From NCBI GenBank assembly GCA_016713105.1, contig JADJPS010000017.1, positions 434,001 to 498,000 of the forward strand: a DNA stretch of 64,000 nt. The letters run 5' to 3'. The DNA is from Devosia sp. (GTDB taxonomy: Bacteria > Pseudomonadota > Alphaproteobacteria > Rhizobiales > Devosiaceae). A program made the translations under genes and the position numbers. Under the pieces are notes generated by a model. It saw nothing but the letters and a program-made list of their open reading frames with translations. It did not search any database and was not told where the DNA came from. Of the stretch, positions 9,255 to 18,373 are shown one piece after another (the first letter of the stretch is position 1; every line of letters begins with the position of its first letter).

Positions 9255-10136
9255 TCAGCCGGGCTCTATCCCGAGGACCTTCGACCAGGTCCACTGCGGA
9301 TCGTAGCCGATCAGCGCCCGCGCCTTGTCGATCGAGATCAGGCTGTCGCGCGGCCCGGTGCCCGGTTTGAGGACGCAGCCGGGAAAGGCGGCGGCGACCA
9401 GCTCGGCATTGGTCTGGCGCATGATGGTGTCGGGCGCCGCGATGGTCATCACCTCGGCCCCGGTGATGCCGCTCTCGACCGCCAGGACGCAGGCATCGGC
9501 GGTGTCGCGACTGTCCACATAGCCCCACAGGTTGAAGCGGCGCGACAGCGGGTCGCTCCAGAAGCCGGGGATTTTCTCGTAGCCGGTGACGTGTCCGGCC
9601 CGGTCGTAGAAGATGTTGGAAAAGCGCAGGCCCACGAAGGGCACGCCGTAGCGGCGGTTCATGTGCCGCGCCAGGTCCTCGCTATTGGCCTTGGAGATGC
9701 CGTAGGACGAGGTCGGAATCGGCGGATCGTCATCGCTGGTGGGCAGGTGGGCCGGCTGCACCCGGTCGAACGGGAAGCCCAGCACCGTCTCCGAGGAGGC
9801 CCAGACGACCTTCCGCATCCCTAAAAAGCAGGCCGCCTGGAACACGTTGTAGGCGATCAGCGAATTGACATGGAAGCGCGCCGCGCCCGAGACATGGTCC
9901 CAGTCCGGCTCGCCGTTGGCGGCGAGCTGCACCACCGCGTCGTGGCCGTGCAGGGCCGCAAAGGTCTGGCCGTAGTCGGTGAGGTCGACCTTGATGAATC
10001 CCCGCCGCTCGATGCCGCCCGGCACCGCCCGGTCGAGATTGGTGACCTCGTGGCCCCGGGCCTCGAGCGCGGCGATCACCACCGGCCCGACGCCGCGATC
10101 CCACGAACCGGTCCCGCCGGTGACTGCGACTCTCAT
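9255..10136 (-). CDS. NAD(P)-dependent epimerase/dehydratase-type extended SDR
   Basis: A 293-residue extended short-chain dehydrogenase/reductase. It has an N-terminal Rossmann start MRVAVTGGTGSWDRGVGP and the catalytic tyrosine-lysine pair in SSYGISK, and a substrate-proximal region with LRFSNIFYDRAGH. Family members act on nucleotide sugars or sugar acids. The substrate here cannot be read from sequence. It starts 15 bases downstream of the GH43 beta-xylosidase, behind a GGGGAA ribosome-binding site, so it is probably the last gene of the xylose operon and may act on a pentose or uronic acid derivative. That role is inference from position. Confidence 0.8.
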   Translation of the reverse strand: MRVAVTGGTGSWDRGVGPVVIAALEARGHEVTNLDRAVPGGIERRGFIKVDLTDYGQTFAALHGHDAVVQLAANGEPDWDHVSGAARFHVNSLIAYNVFQAACFLGMRKVVWASSETVLGFPFDRVQPAHLPTSDDDPPIPTSSYGISKANSEDLARHMNRRYGVPFVGLRFSNIFYDRAGHVTGYEKIPGFWSDPLSRRFNLWGYVDSRDTADACVLAVESGITGAEVMTIAAPDTIMRQTNAELVAAAFPGCVLKPGTGPRDSLISIDKARALIGYDPQWTWSKVLGIEPG

Positions 10137-10151
10137 GTCTTTGTTCCCCGA

Positions 10152-11780
10152 TCAGTACCGGTCGCTCTCGTGCCGCACAGGCGTGTAGACGAAATCGGAG
10201 AACACCGCTTCCCTCGCCGTGCCGTTGAGATCGGAGCAGGCCATGCCGACGAAGGCGCCGGTGAAGCTGCCGTGCTCGGCGTGGCCACCGCATTCGTCGG
10301 ACAGCAGCGAGGCATCGAGGCGCGGGCCGACGGGCTGCCAGTTGCCGCCGGCGCCGGCATGGCCGGTAGCGAAAAAGAACTGCAGCGCCGGGCCGCGGAT
10401 CTCGAGCTTGAGGCGCACCGGCCCCTCCTGCGGCAGCGGCACCGGCTCGCCCGGATAGCTCAGCCGGCCATCGGGATGGCTCGCCAGCGAACTCATGATC
10501 AGCAGCTCGCGCCGGCCGTCCGAATGCGCGGTGACGGTGAGATAGTGGAAATTGTAGCGGCCATAGTAGCCGGTGAGGCCGGCGAACTGCCGTTCGTCGG
10601 CGGGCGAGAACTCCACCGTCACTTCCGCATCATAGGAAAAATGCGTCTGCCGGCGTGCCACCAGCGCCTGCTCGAACCAGCTGCCGATCGATTCGCGCCC
10701 GATGAGGTGCAGCTTGCCGTCCGCGAGCCGGAAGATGCGCTCGGTCTCGGGGGTCCTCAGCCACTGGAAATCCTGGTGCAGGCTGTCAAAGCTGTAGCGC
10801 TGCTCGGCCCAGTAGCCGGTGTCGTCGCGGGTGCCGGGGATCTCGACCTCGAGCGAGGGCACCGGGCCGTTCTTGACCCAGAGCCAGTCGTCATGGCCCC
10901 AGTACGCCTCCTGGATGCCGGTCTCGCGGCCGAGCACGCAGCGGCGCTTCTGCGTCGTCGGCCGGCCCATCAGGTGGACGAGATAGGTCCTGCCGTCCGG
11001 CGTCTCGACGATGTCGCCATGGCCGGAGCGCTGCACCTCGTTGAGGGGCGCGTCCTTGGCGGTGATGATGTGCTGTTGCGGATGGGTCTCGTACGGCCCG
11101 TCGATGCTGCGCGAGCGCGCGAAGGTGCAGGCATGCTCGTAGCCGGTGCCGCCTTCGGCGGTGAGCAGGTAGTACCAGGGCCGGCCGTCCCGGCCCTTGC
11201 GCTTGTAGAGATGCGGGCCCTCGACGAGCTTGAGGTCGGTGCCCTGGTAGATGTTCTTGACCGGGCCGACGAGCTTTCTTGCCGCGTGGTCGTATTCCTG
11301 CAGCGCGATGCCGGCGAACAGCAGCGGCCGGGTGCGGTGGTCCCACAGCATGTTGACGAACCACTTCTTCCCGTCGTCGTCGTGGAACAGCGAGGGGTCG
11401 AAGCCGGACGAGTTCATGTAGACCGGGTCGGACCACGGACCCTCGATCGCCGGCGCGGTGACGAGGTAGTTGTGCGCGTCCTTGAACGAGCCGTCCTTGC
11501 GCTTGACGTCGGTGTAGATGAGGAAGAACTGCTCGCCGTCATGGCTGAGGCAGGGCGCCCAGATGCCGCACGAATCCGGGTCGCCGCGCATGTCGAGCTG
11601 GCTCGCCCGGGTCAGCGGCCGGGTCACCAGCTCCCAGTTGGCGAGGTCCCTCGAATGATGGATCTGCACGCCCGGGTACCACTCGAAGGTCGAGGTGGCG
11701 ATGTAGTAGTCGTCGCCGACCCTGAGGATCGAGGGGTCCGGGTTGAAGCCGGGCAGGATGGGATTGCGGATGGTGGGCAT
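10152..11780 (-). CDS. xynB: glycoside hydrolase family 43 beta-xylosidase
   Basis: A 542-residue enzyme expected to release xylose from the non-reducing ends of xylo-oligosaccharides. The N-terminal five-bladed propeller starts with the GH43 hallmark NPILPGFNPDPSILRVGDDY, where the Asp of NPDPS is the general base. IWAPCL and the Glu in LVEGPHLYKR follow in the usual order. The C-terminal 200 residues look like the beta-sandwich domain of XynB-type enzymes (LTGYYGRYNFHYLTV). ATG at 11780 is chosen; the frame continues upstream but only through an intergenic repeat. No signal peptide is visible, so it probably acts on imported oligosaccharides in the cytoplasm. It lies between xylA and an SDR gene. 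Confidence 0.93.
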   Translation of the reverse strand: MPTIRNPILPGFNPDPSILRVGDDYYIATSTFEWYPGVQIHHSRDLANWELVTRPLTRASQLDMRGDPDSCGIWAPCLSHDGEQFFLIYTDVKRKDGSFKDAHNYLVTAPAIEGPWSDPVYMNSSGFDPSLFHDDDGKKWFVNMLWDHRTRPLLFAGIALQEYDHAARKLVGPVKNIYQGTDLKLVEGPHLYKRKGRDGRPWYYLLTAEGGTGYEHACTFARSRSIDGPYETHPQQHIITAKDAPLNEVQRSGHGDIVETPDGRTYLVHLMGRPTTQKRRCVLGRETGIQEAYWGHDDWLWVKNGPVPSLEVEIPGTRDDTGYWAEQRYSFDSLHQDFQWLRTPETERIFRLADGKLHLIGRESIGSWFEQALVARRQTHFSYDAEVTVEFSPADERQFAGLTGYYGRYNFHYLTVTAHSDGRRELLIMSSLASHPDGRLSYPGEPVPLPQEGPVRLKLEIRGPALQFFFATGHAGAGGNWQPVGPRLDASLLSDECGGHAEHGSFTGAFVGMACSDLNGTAREAVFSDFVYTPVRHESDRY

Positions 11781-11805
11781 GGGGGTACTCGGGTGGCAGT
11801 CGGGT

Positions 11806-11922
11806 TTCCCTTCTCCCCTTGAGGGAGAAGGTGGCGAGCGAAGCGAGACGGATGAGGGGACGGATATCGCCACTTCCCCTCACCCGCCCTTCGGGCACCC
11901 TCTCCCTCAAGGGGAGAGGGAA
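11806..11922. repeat. G/C-run palindromic intergenic repeat (copy 3)
   Basis: The gap between xylA and the GH43 gene is almost wholly a large inverted structure. The left block is CCTTCTCCCCTTGAGGGAGA plus GGCGAGCGAAGCGAGACGG, and the right block ends with CTCTCCCTCAAGGGGAGAGG. The CGAGCGAAGCGAG core is a classic component of dispersed repeats in Hyphomicrobiales. It could attenuate transcription between xylA and the beta-xylosidase. Confidence 0.75.
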
Positions 11923-11930
11923 GACGGGGC

Positions 11931-13241
11931 TCACACGAACCGGTTGACCAGGTTCTCGAGATATTCCTGCTGGCCTGAGCGCGGCTGCGGGTTGATGTTC
12001 TCGGCTTCCACCCACTGGGCAATCTGCTCGAGCGTGCGTTCGCCCTTGAGCATGGCCGCGGCACCCTTTTCGCCCCAGCCGGCATAGCGGGTGTCGAGCG
12101 CCTTGTCGTAGGTGCCGTCCTCGATCAGTGCCGCCGCGCCCTTGAGGCCGCGGGCGAGCACGTCGAGGCCGCCGATATGGCCGTGCAGCAGGTCGGCCGG
12201 ATCGAGCGACTGGCGGCGGACCTTGGCGTCGAAGTTGAAGCCGCCATTGCCCAGCCCGCCGTTCTTGAGGATCTGGTAGAAGGCCAGTGCCATCTCGCCG
12301 GGATTGTTGGGGAACTGGTCGGTGTCCCAGCCGCTCTGCAGGTCGTTGCGGTTGGCATCGACGCTGCCCAGGATGCCGAGGGCGCGGGCCAGCGCCAGTT
12401 CGTGCTCGAACGAGTGCCCGGCGAGGAAGGCATGGCCGACCTCGATGTTGACCTTCACTTCCTTCTCGAGCCCGAAGTCCTTGAGGAAGCCGTAGACCGT
12501 CGCGACGTCGTAGTCGTACTGGTGCTTGGTCGGCTCCTGCGGCTTGGGCTCGATCAGAATGGTGCCCTTGTAGCCGATCTTCTTGGCGTGCTCGACGACC
12601 AGTGTCAGGAAGCGCCCGGCCTGCTCGCGCTCCTTGTTCATGTCGGTGTTGAGCAGCGTCTCGTAGCCCTCGCGACCGCCCCACAGCACGTAGTTGGCGC
12701 CGCCCAGCTCGTGGGTGATCTCGAGCATCTGCTTCACCTGCCCGGCAGCATAGGCGAAGACGTAGGGGTCGGGATTGGTGGCGGCACCGGCCATGTAGCG
12801 GCGGTTGGAGAACAGGTTCGCCGTGCCCCACAGCAGCCTGGTGCGCGAGCTCTGCATCTTCTTGGCGAAGATGTCGGTGATGGTCCTGAGGTTCCGGTTG
12901 CTTTCGGCGAGCGTCGCGCCCTCGGGGGCGACATCGACGTCGTGGAAGCAGAAGAAGGGCGCATCGAGCAGTTCGAACAGCTCGAACGCCACATCGGCCT
13001 TGAGCCTGGCGCCCTCCATCGGGCTGCCGGCATACCACGGCCGGTCGAAGGTGCGGCCGCCGAAGGGGTCGCCGCCTTCCCAGGCGAAGGTGTGCCAGTA
13101 GGCGATTGCGGGCCGGATGTGGTCCTCCATGCGCTTGCCCAGCACCAGCTCGTCCTTGTCGTAGTGGCGATAGGCGAGCGGGTTGGAGCTTTGCGGCCCC
13201 TCGAACTTGACGGGCGCAATGCCCTTGAAGAAATCGGTCAC
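11931..13241 (-). CDS. xylA: xylose isomerase
   Basis: Converts D-xylose to D-xylulose in the cytoplasm. The 436-residue protein has the family signatures in order: YWHTFAWEGGDPFG near the N-terminus, the catalytic FCFHDVDVAPEG, the metal-ligand Glu in ILIEPKPQEPTKHQYDYD, and VGHAFLAGHSFEHEL with metal ligands. The start is GTG at 13241, which overlaps the stop of xylB by four bases (GTGA), so the two are translationally coupled. Upstream is xylB; downstream, across a palindromic repeat, is the GH43 beta-xylosidase. Confidence 0.97.
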   Translation of the reverse strand: MTDFFKGIAPVKFEGPQSSNPLAYRHYDKDELVLGKRMEDHIRPAIAYWHTFAWEGGDPFGGRTFDRPWYAGSPMEGARLKADVAFELFELLDAPFFCFHDVDVAPEGATLAESNRNLRTITDIFAKKMQSSRTRLLWGTANLFSNRRYMAGAATNPDPYVFAYAAGQVKQMLEITHELGGANYVLWGGREGYETLLNTDMNKEREQAGRFLTLVVEHAKKIGYKGTILIEPKPQEPTKHQYDYDVATVYGFLKDFGLEKEVKVNIEVGHAFLAGHSFEHELALARALGILGSVDANRNDLQSGWDTDQFPNNPGEMALAFYQILKNGGLGNGGFNFDAKVRRQSLDPADLLHGHIGGLDVLARGLKGAAALIEDGTYDKALDTRYAGWGEKGAAAMLKGERTLEQIAQWVEAENINPQPRSGQQEYLENLVNRFV

Positions 13242-14737
13242 TTACGGGCCTCCTCGATGGCGGGATCTGAAGCGCGTTCACGCGCGTCTTCAATGGCGGG
13301 ATAGAGCGCGCGATAGCGCGCATACTGGTCGGAATAGGCTTGGCTCAGCGCCCTGTCGGGGGCGATGACGCGCCGGATCGCCGGCATGGTCATGACGCTG
13401 AGCGGGTCGGCGCCCTCTGCGGCGCACAGGCCCAGCCGGGCCGCGCCCAGCGCGCCGCCGAAATCGCCGTCGGCGGGCAGCGCGATCTCGGTATCCAGAT
13501 TGGTGGCGATCAGGCGCAGCCACAGCTCGGATTTCGAGCCGCCGCCCACCGCGATCAGCCGGCCGAGCGCGGTGCCGGCATCGTTGAGCACCCGCTTGCA
13601 GTCGCGGAAGGCGAAGGCGACGCCCTCCATCACTGCCTGCGCCATGAGCGCCGGGTCGGTCGAATGGGAGAGGCCGACGAACGTGCCGCGGGCCCCGGCA
13701 TTGTTGTGCGGGGTGCGTTCGCCGCTCAGATAGGGGAGAAAGATCTCTTCGCCCGGGCCCCTGAAGCCCGCCTCGGCGGCACCCGAGAGCGCGGCCGGGT
13801 CCTGCCCGGTGATCCTCGACAGCCAGTTGAGGCTGTCGGTGGCGGAAAGGATGACGCCCATCTGGTGCCAGGTCGCGGGAATGGCGTGGCAGAAGGCGTG
13901 CACGGCGCCACGGGTGTTGGGCCGGAAGCGGTCGTTCGAGACGAACAGCACGCCCGAGGTGCCGAGCGACACGAAGCCCTCGCCGGGACGCACCGCGCCG
14001 ATGCCGCAGGCCGCGGCTGCATTGTCGCCGGCGCCGCCGGCGACGACGACGGTGCCGCTCATGCCCCAGCGGGCGGCGAGGTCGCGCTTCAGCGCGCCGG
14101 CGGGGGCCGAACCTTCGACCAGGCGCGGCATGTGCGAGCGGTCGAGCCCGGTGACGGCGAGCAGCTCGTCCGACCAGTCGCGCCTGCCGACGTCGAGCCA
14201 CAGCGTTCCCGCCGCGTCCGACATCTCCTCGACGGCCTCGCCGGTGAGCAGCAGGCGCACATAGGCCTTGGGCAGCAGCACCCTGGCGATCCGCTCGAAG
14301 ATCTCCGGCTCGTGCTTTCTCACCCAGGCGATCTTGGGCGCCGTGAAACCCGGCATGGCGATGTTGCCCGCAATATCGCGCAGGTTGGGCAGCGCCCGCT
14401 CCATCTCGGCGCACTCGTCCGCCGCGCGGCCGTCGTTCCACAGGATGTAGGGGCGCAGGACCTGCTCGTCTTTGTGGAGCAGCGTCGCGCCGTGCATGTG
14501 CCCGGACAGCCCGATGCCGCGCACCGCTGCCAGTTCCGCCGGATGCGCCGCGCCGAGCCGGTCGATCGCCTCGAGCGTGGCGGTCCACCAGTCCGCCGGA
14601 TTCTGCTCCGACCAGCCGGGATGCGGCCGCACCGGCTCCACCGCCCTGGCGCTGGCCTCCCCGAGCGGATGGCCGTCACTGCCGATCAGGAAGGCCTTGA
14701 CCCCGGACGTGCCGATATCGATGCCGAGATAGGTCAT
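13238..14737 (-). CDS. xylB: xylulokinase
   Basis: Phosphorylates D-xylulose to D-xylulose 5-phosphate, the second step of the isomerase pathway feeding the pentose phosphate route. FGGY-family kinase of 499 residues, with N-terminal phosphate-binding LGIDIGTSGVKAFLIG, the substrate loop GLSGHMHGATLL, the Asp-containing ILWNDGRAADEC, and the C-terminal ATP-site GGGSKSELWLRLIATNL. ATG at 14737 has GAGGT upstream within a near-palindrome (GAGGCACGTACCTC, 14739-14752 on plus). It begins the operon xylB-xylA-GH43-SDR and lies 78 bases after a LacI-type regulator. Confidence 0.96.
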   Translation of the reverse strand: MTYLGIDIGTSGVKAFLIGSDGHPLGEASARAVEPVRPHPGWSEQNPADWWTATLEAIDRLGAAHPAELAAVRGIGLSGHMHGATLLHKDEQVLRPYILWNDGRAADECAEMERALPNLRDIAGNIAMPGFTAPKIAWVRKHEPEIFERIARVLLPKAYVRLLLTGEAVEEMSDAAGTLWLDVGRRDWSDELLAVTGLDRSHMPRLVEGSAPAGALKRDLAARWGMSGTVVVAGGAGDNAAAACGIGAVRPGEGFVSLGTSGVLFVSNDRFRPNTRGAVHAFCHAIPATWHQMGVILSATDSLNWLSRITGQDPAALSGAAEAGFRGPGEEIFLPYLSGERTPHNNAGARGTFVGLSHSTDPALMAQAVMEGVAFAFRDCKRVLNDAGTALGRLIAVGGGSKSELWLRLIATNLDTEIALPADGDFGGALGAARLGLCAAEGADPLSVMTMPAIRRVIAPDRALSQAYSDQYARYRALYPAIEDARERASDPAIEEARK

Positions 14738-14814
14738 GAGGCACGTACCTCACAGCCGGATACGGTCACCATCTGATTAGTCCTCCCTGCGGCAGTCTGC
14801 GTGCCGGTTCCCCT

Positions 14815-15845
14815 CTAGCGGAGATTGTCGCGCAGAAACAGGCCGATTTCAATGGGCGGAGCGGCCCGTTCGCCATCATGCCCCATGGCCGCTGCACGGG
14901 CCGTGGCGATCGCCGCGGCGATTTCGCCGTCCGGGTTCTGGTCGATGACGACGTCGATGCTGCCGTTCTGCAGCCCGGCCCGCGTCGCGCCGGTGAGTTC
15001 GTGGGCAACCACCCGCACCCTGCCGCTCACCTGCCGGCGCTCAAGCGCGGCGATCAGTCCGGCAGTGCCGGCCCCCAGGTTGTAGATTCCGGTGAGTCCC
15101 GGTTGCTCGAACAGGCCGCCCACCGCCCGCTCGGTCAGCGCGTCGTCATCGAAGCCCTCGAGTGGCCCGACAATCTCGTGACCGGGGAACTCCGCCGACA
15201 TGACCGCGATGAAGCCCTCGTAGCGCTCGCGATGGTCCCTGAGGGCGAGCGAGCCTGCCACCACCCCGATTCGGCCCTCGGGGCAGAAACGGCCCAGCAG
15301 CGACGCGGCCGTTCGTCCCGCCGCGACATTGTCGATGCCGACGAAGTGCTGCCGGGCCGAGCCGGGCAGGTCGGACACCAGCGTCACCACCGCGATGCCG
15401 CGCCGGCTCGCCTGGTCGATGGCACGCCGCACCAGGTCGTCCTCGGTGGCAACCACCACGGCGCAGTCGCAACTCCTCGGGTCGAGGTCCCCAGGGCGTT
15501 GCTCAGCGCCCTGGGATCGAAGGCATGCACGAGGTGCGTCTCGAGCTTGAGCCGCTCGCCCTTGACCGCGCGGGCCCGGCGCCCGATCGCCGACACGAGG
15601 CTCTGCATGAACTCGTTGTGGCTGTCCGGAATGAGGAAGGTCACCGACAGGTCGCGCGCCCGGGCCAGCAGCGAGGCCGAAAGGTCGCGCCGGAAGTCCA
15701 GCACCCTAATGGCGTCGGCCACCTTCTCGGCGGTTTCGGCCCGCACCCCGGGCCGGCCGTTGAGGACCCGGTCGACCGTCGCCAGCGACACGCCGGCCTG
15801 GCGCGCCACGTCGTGTACCGTCACGCGTCGCTTGTAATCGTCCAT
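14815..15845 (-). pseudogene. LacI-family transcriptional regulator, frameshifted
   Basis: About 343 residues if repaired. The N-terminus has a LacI helix-turn-helix, VTVHDVARQAGVSLATVDRVLNG, and the C-terminus is a periplasmic-binding-protein-like sugar sensor (VVTLVSDLPGS, FVGIDNVAAGRTAASLLGRF, GIYNLGAGT). The frame breaks at the CCCC run 15489-15492: one more base gives GDLDPRSCDCAVVVATEDD and rejoins the downstream frame. Its place directly upstream of xylB and divergent to an aldose 1-epimerase suggests control of the xylose genes, as for other alphaproteobacterial LacI regulators of pentose operons. The inducer is unknown. Confidence 0.85.
15489..15492. other. frameshift site in the LacI-type regulator (C run)
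   Basis: Four C on plus where five would keep the regulator in frame. The upstream half ends in frame as FDPRALSNALG, and the downstream half resumes in the next frame as VVVATEDDLVRRAID. Confidence 0.8.
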
Positions 15846-15975
15846 GGTTCCTCGGCCCCGTCGCTGCAATACCTGTCGAGTTCGCGCCGCGACGTCAATC
15901 GTTTCGCTCCCGGCTCGGCTTTCGCTCTGCGGCATTTGTCGCTATCACCCCACCACCGAACCAAGGAGTTGGCGC

Positions 15976-16977
15976 ATGGGCGTGAAGGTAGAGAGCTTCG
16001 GCAGCTACGAGGGCCGGCGGGTCGACCAGTTTCACCTGGTGAGCGACACCGGCGTCGAAGTCGACCTGATCAACTGGGGGGTCGTGGTGCGCGACTGGCG
16101 GGTACCGGTGGCGGGCGGCATGCGCCCGGTGGTCCTCGGTTTCGACGGTTTCGACGCCTACCCGGCCGTTTCACCCTATTTCGGCGCGCTCGCCGGCCGC
16201 GTCGCCAATCGCATCGGCAATGCGCGCTTCCGGCTCGACGGCAAGACCTACGAGGTTGACGCGAACTTCCATGGACACAGCCTGCACGGGGGGGCAGGCG
16301 GCATCGGCCATCAGGTCTGGGATGCCGAGGTCGACGAGGAGATCGCGGCCGTCCGCTTCACCCTGTTCTCGCCCGATGGCCAGATGGGGTTTCCGGGCAA
16401 TGTGACGTTTTCGGCGACCTATACGCTGACCGGCAATCGGCTGCGCCTCGATCTGTCCGCCAGAGCCGACCGGCGCACGCCGATCAATGTCGTGCAGCAC
16501 CAGTACTTCAACCTCGGCACCGGGCCGGATGTGCTCGACCACCACTTCCGGATCGCCGGCCACGCCTATACCGAACTGGGCGGGCTGCTGATTCCCACCG
16601 GCGCCATCCTGCCGGTGGAGGGCACGCAGTGGGACCTGAGGGCCGGCCGCACCATGCGCGACGCGGCGGGGCAGCCGGTCGACTATGACGGCAATGTCGT
16701 CCTTGCCTCGGACCGCCGGTTCGAGGACCCGGTGGCAATCGTCACCGGTCCCGACCAGGCCCTGACGCTGAAGCTGTTCACCGACCGGCCGGGCCTGCAG
16801 ATCTACAACTCGGTGTGGACCGACGTGACGGCCGAGGGCCGGCACTTCGGCCGTCATTGCGGCTTCTGCCTCGAGGACCAGGACCTCCCCGACGCGGTCA
16901 ACCACCCGCACTTCCCCTCCACCATCTACGGTCCCGACCGCGACTACCGGCATCGGGTGGACATCGAGATCGCCTGA
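15976..16977 (+). CDS. galM: aldose 1-epimerase (mutarotase)
   Basis: Interconverts alpha and beta anomers of aldoses. The 333-residue protein has the family motifs: AGRVANRIGNARF for the anion/sugar site, the HGG in GHSLHGGAGGIGH, the catalytic His region VVQHQYFNLG, and the C-terminal catalytic Glu segment CGFCLEDQDLPDAVNHPHFP. ATG at 15976 has an AAGGAG ribosome-binding site at 15963-15968. It diverges from the LacI-type regulator across 130 bases, so both are probably controlled together with the xylose operon. A role in supplying the right xylose or arabinose anomer is inference. Confidence 0.93.
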   Translation: MGVKVESFGSYEGRRVDQFHLVSDTGVEVDLINWGVVVRDWRVPVAGGMRPVVLGFDGFDAYPAVSPYFGALAGRVANRIGNARFRLDGKTYEVDANFHGHSLHGGAGGIGHQVWDAEVDEEIAAVRFTLFSPDGQMGFPGNVTFSATYTLTGNRLRLDLSARADRRTPINVVQHQYFNLGTGPDVLDHHFRIAGHAYTELGGLLIPTGAILPVEGTQWDLRAGRTMRDAAGQPVDYDGNVVLASDRRFEDPVAIVTGPDQALTLKLFTDRPGLQIYNSVWTDVTAEGRHFGRHCGFCLEDQDLPDAVNHPHFPSTIYGPDRDYRHRVDIEIA

Positions 16978-17501
16978 TGGCGGTGCACGTGGTGCTGATC
17001 CGGGCCATCGGCCCGGTGACGCACGCAAAGATGCGGATGGCGGCGCTGCGCGCCGCCCTGAACGCTGCCGGGCTGGCCGACGTGGTGACAGTGGGCAATA
17101 CCGGCAACGTCATCCTGCGATCGCCGAAGCGACCGGCCGGCGTGCGGGCGCTGGTCGAGGCCGTCGTCTCGGGCTTCGGGCTGGGCCCCGCCAACGAGGT
17201 GTTCGTGCGGACGCCCGCCGAGATGGCGGCGGTGGTCGCCGCCGACCCGTTCCCGGCCATGGCGGCGAGCCGGCCCGCCGACCTGGGAGTCTGCTCGTTC
17301 CACGCGGCGCCGGACTGGACCCCGCTCGGGTCCTACGACGGTCCCGAGCAGACGGCCGTCATCGGCTCGCACCTGGTCGTCGCCTATCCGGACGGCGCAA
17401 CGGCATCGCGCCTCGCCATCGAAAAGCTGCTCGGCGCACGGATGACCATGCGCAACTGGCGGGTGTTCGCCGGCCTGGCGGCACGGGCCGCGGCGCCTTG
17501 A
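16977..17501 (+). CDS. DUF1697 family protein
   Basis: A 174-residue protein recognised as DUF1697 by its N-terminus VVLIRAIGPVTHAKMRMAALRAAL, the central NTGNVILRS, and the C-terminal RMTMRNWRVF. The function of this family is not established. The start ATG shares its A with the TGA stop of galM (TGATG), which implies translational coupling. Members are common single-copy proteins in actinobacteria and alphaproteobacteria, often near regulators; here the next gene downstream is a WYL-domain regulator after 156 bases with nothing recognisable in them. Confidence 0.8.
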   Translation: MAVHVVLIRAIGPVTHAKMRMAALRAALNAAGLADVVTVGNTGNVILRSPKRPAGVRALVEAVVSGFGLGPANEVFVRTPAEMAAVVAADPFPAMAASRPADLGVCSFHAAPDWTPLGSYDGPEQTAVIGSHLVVAYPDGATASRLAIEKLLGARMTMRNWRVFAGLAARAAAP

Positions 17502-17657
17502 CACCCAGGGGGAAGCGCCCGCGGGCAGCGGAGCCGTCCAGGAAGACGTCCGGGAACGGATGCTGCGCCGCGACGGGCTTCGGCAGGCCCCGCGCTTCCC
17601 GGGGAAAGCCGGCTTTTGGCCGTGAGGGCGCAGCGCCGAGAGGCTAGACTGGCCGGC

Positions 17658-18365
17658 ATGGACAAGACACAGCGCCTGTTTGCCGTGATGGACGCCCTGC
17701 GCCGCCACCGCCGCCCGGTGACGGCGGCGGCGCTCGCGGCCGAACAGGGGGTTTCGGTGCGGACCCTGTATCGCGACATCCAGACGCTGATCGGGCTCGG
17801 CGCCCCGATCGATGGCGAGGCCGGGGTCGGCTACCTGCTGCGCGCCGGCTTCTTCCTGCCGCCGCTGATGTTTTCGGCCGAGGAACTCGAGGCGCTGGTG
17901 CTGGGGGCGCGCTGGGTCGAGGCGCAGCCCGATGCCGGGCTCGCCGATGCGGCCCGCAACGCGCTGGGCAAGATCGCCAATGCCTCGCCCGAGGATCTGC
18001 GGGACCGCATCGGCGACACCGGGCTGTGGCCTGTGCCGATGGGCCGGGAGCCGGAGCCGCGCCCGGTGCTCGGCCTGTTGCGCGCCGCCATGCGCGAGGA
18101 GCGGGCGCTCGAGCTGGTCTACACCGACGATGCCGGCAAGAGCTCGACGCGCGAGGTCTGGCCGGTGCAGCTCGCCTATTTCGAGGGCAAGCAGATCTTC
18201 GCCGCCTGGTGCTGTCTCAGAGAGGACTTCCGCCATTTCCGCACCGATCGGGTGGTGACGCTGCAGCCCACCGACCGGCGTTACGGCCGGCGACGGGCAG
18301 CGCTCACGCGCGACTGGCGCGAGGCCTGGGCGAAGGCCAACCCGGCCTGGCCACGCTCTCCCTGA
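17658..18365 (+). CDS. HTH/WYL-domain transcriptional regulator (YafY family)
   Basis: A 235-residue regulator. The N-terminal winged helix-turn-helix has TAAALAAEQGVSVRTLYRDIQTL, typical of the HTH_11/DeoR-like type. The C-terminal WYL domain has ELVYTDDAGKSSTREVWPVQLAYFEGKQIFAAWC, with a W-P-x-x-L rather than strict WYL sequence, and RHFRTDRVVTL. WYL domains bind small ligands or nucleic acid. The frame continues 14 codons upstream, but ATG 17658 begins the conserved part. No target gene is obvious; it may regulate itself or the DUF1697 gene upstream. Confidence 0.85.
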   Translation: MDKTQRLFAVMDALRRHRRPVTAAALAAEQGVSVRTLYRDIQTLIGLGAPIDGEAGVGYLLRAGFFLPPLMFSAEELEALVLGARWVEAQPDAGLADAARNALGKIANASPEDLRDRIGDTGLWPVPMGREPEPRPVLGLLRAAMREERALELVYTDDAGKSSTREVWPVQLAYFEGKQIFAAWCCLREDFRHFRTDRVVTLQPTDRRYGRRRAALTRDWREAWAKANPAWPRSP

Positions 18366-18373
18366 GGCGGCGG

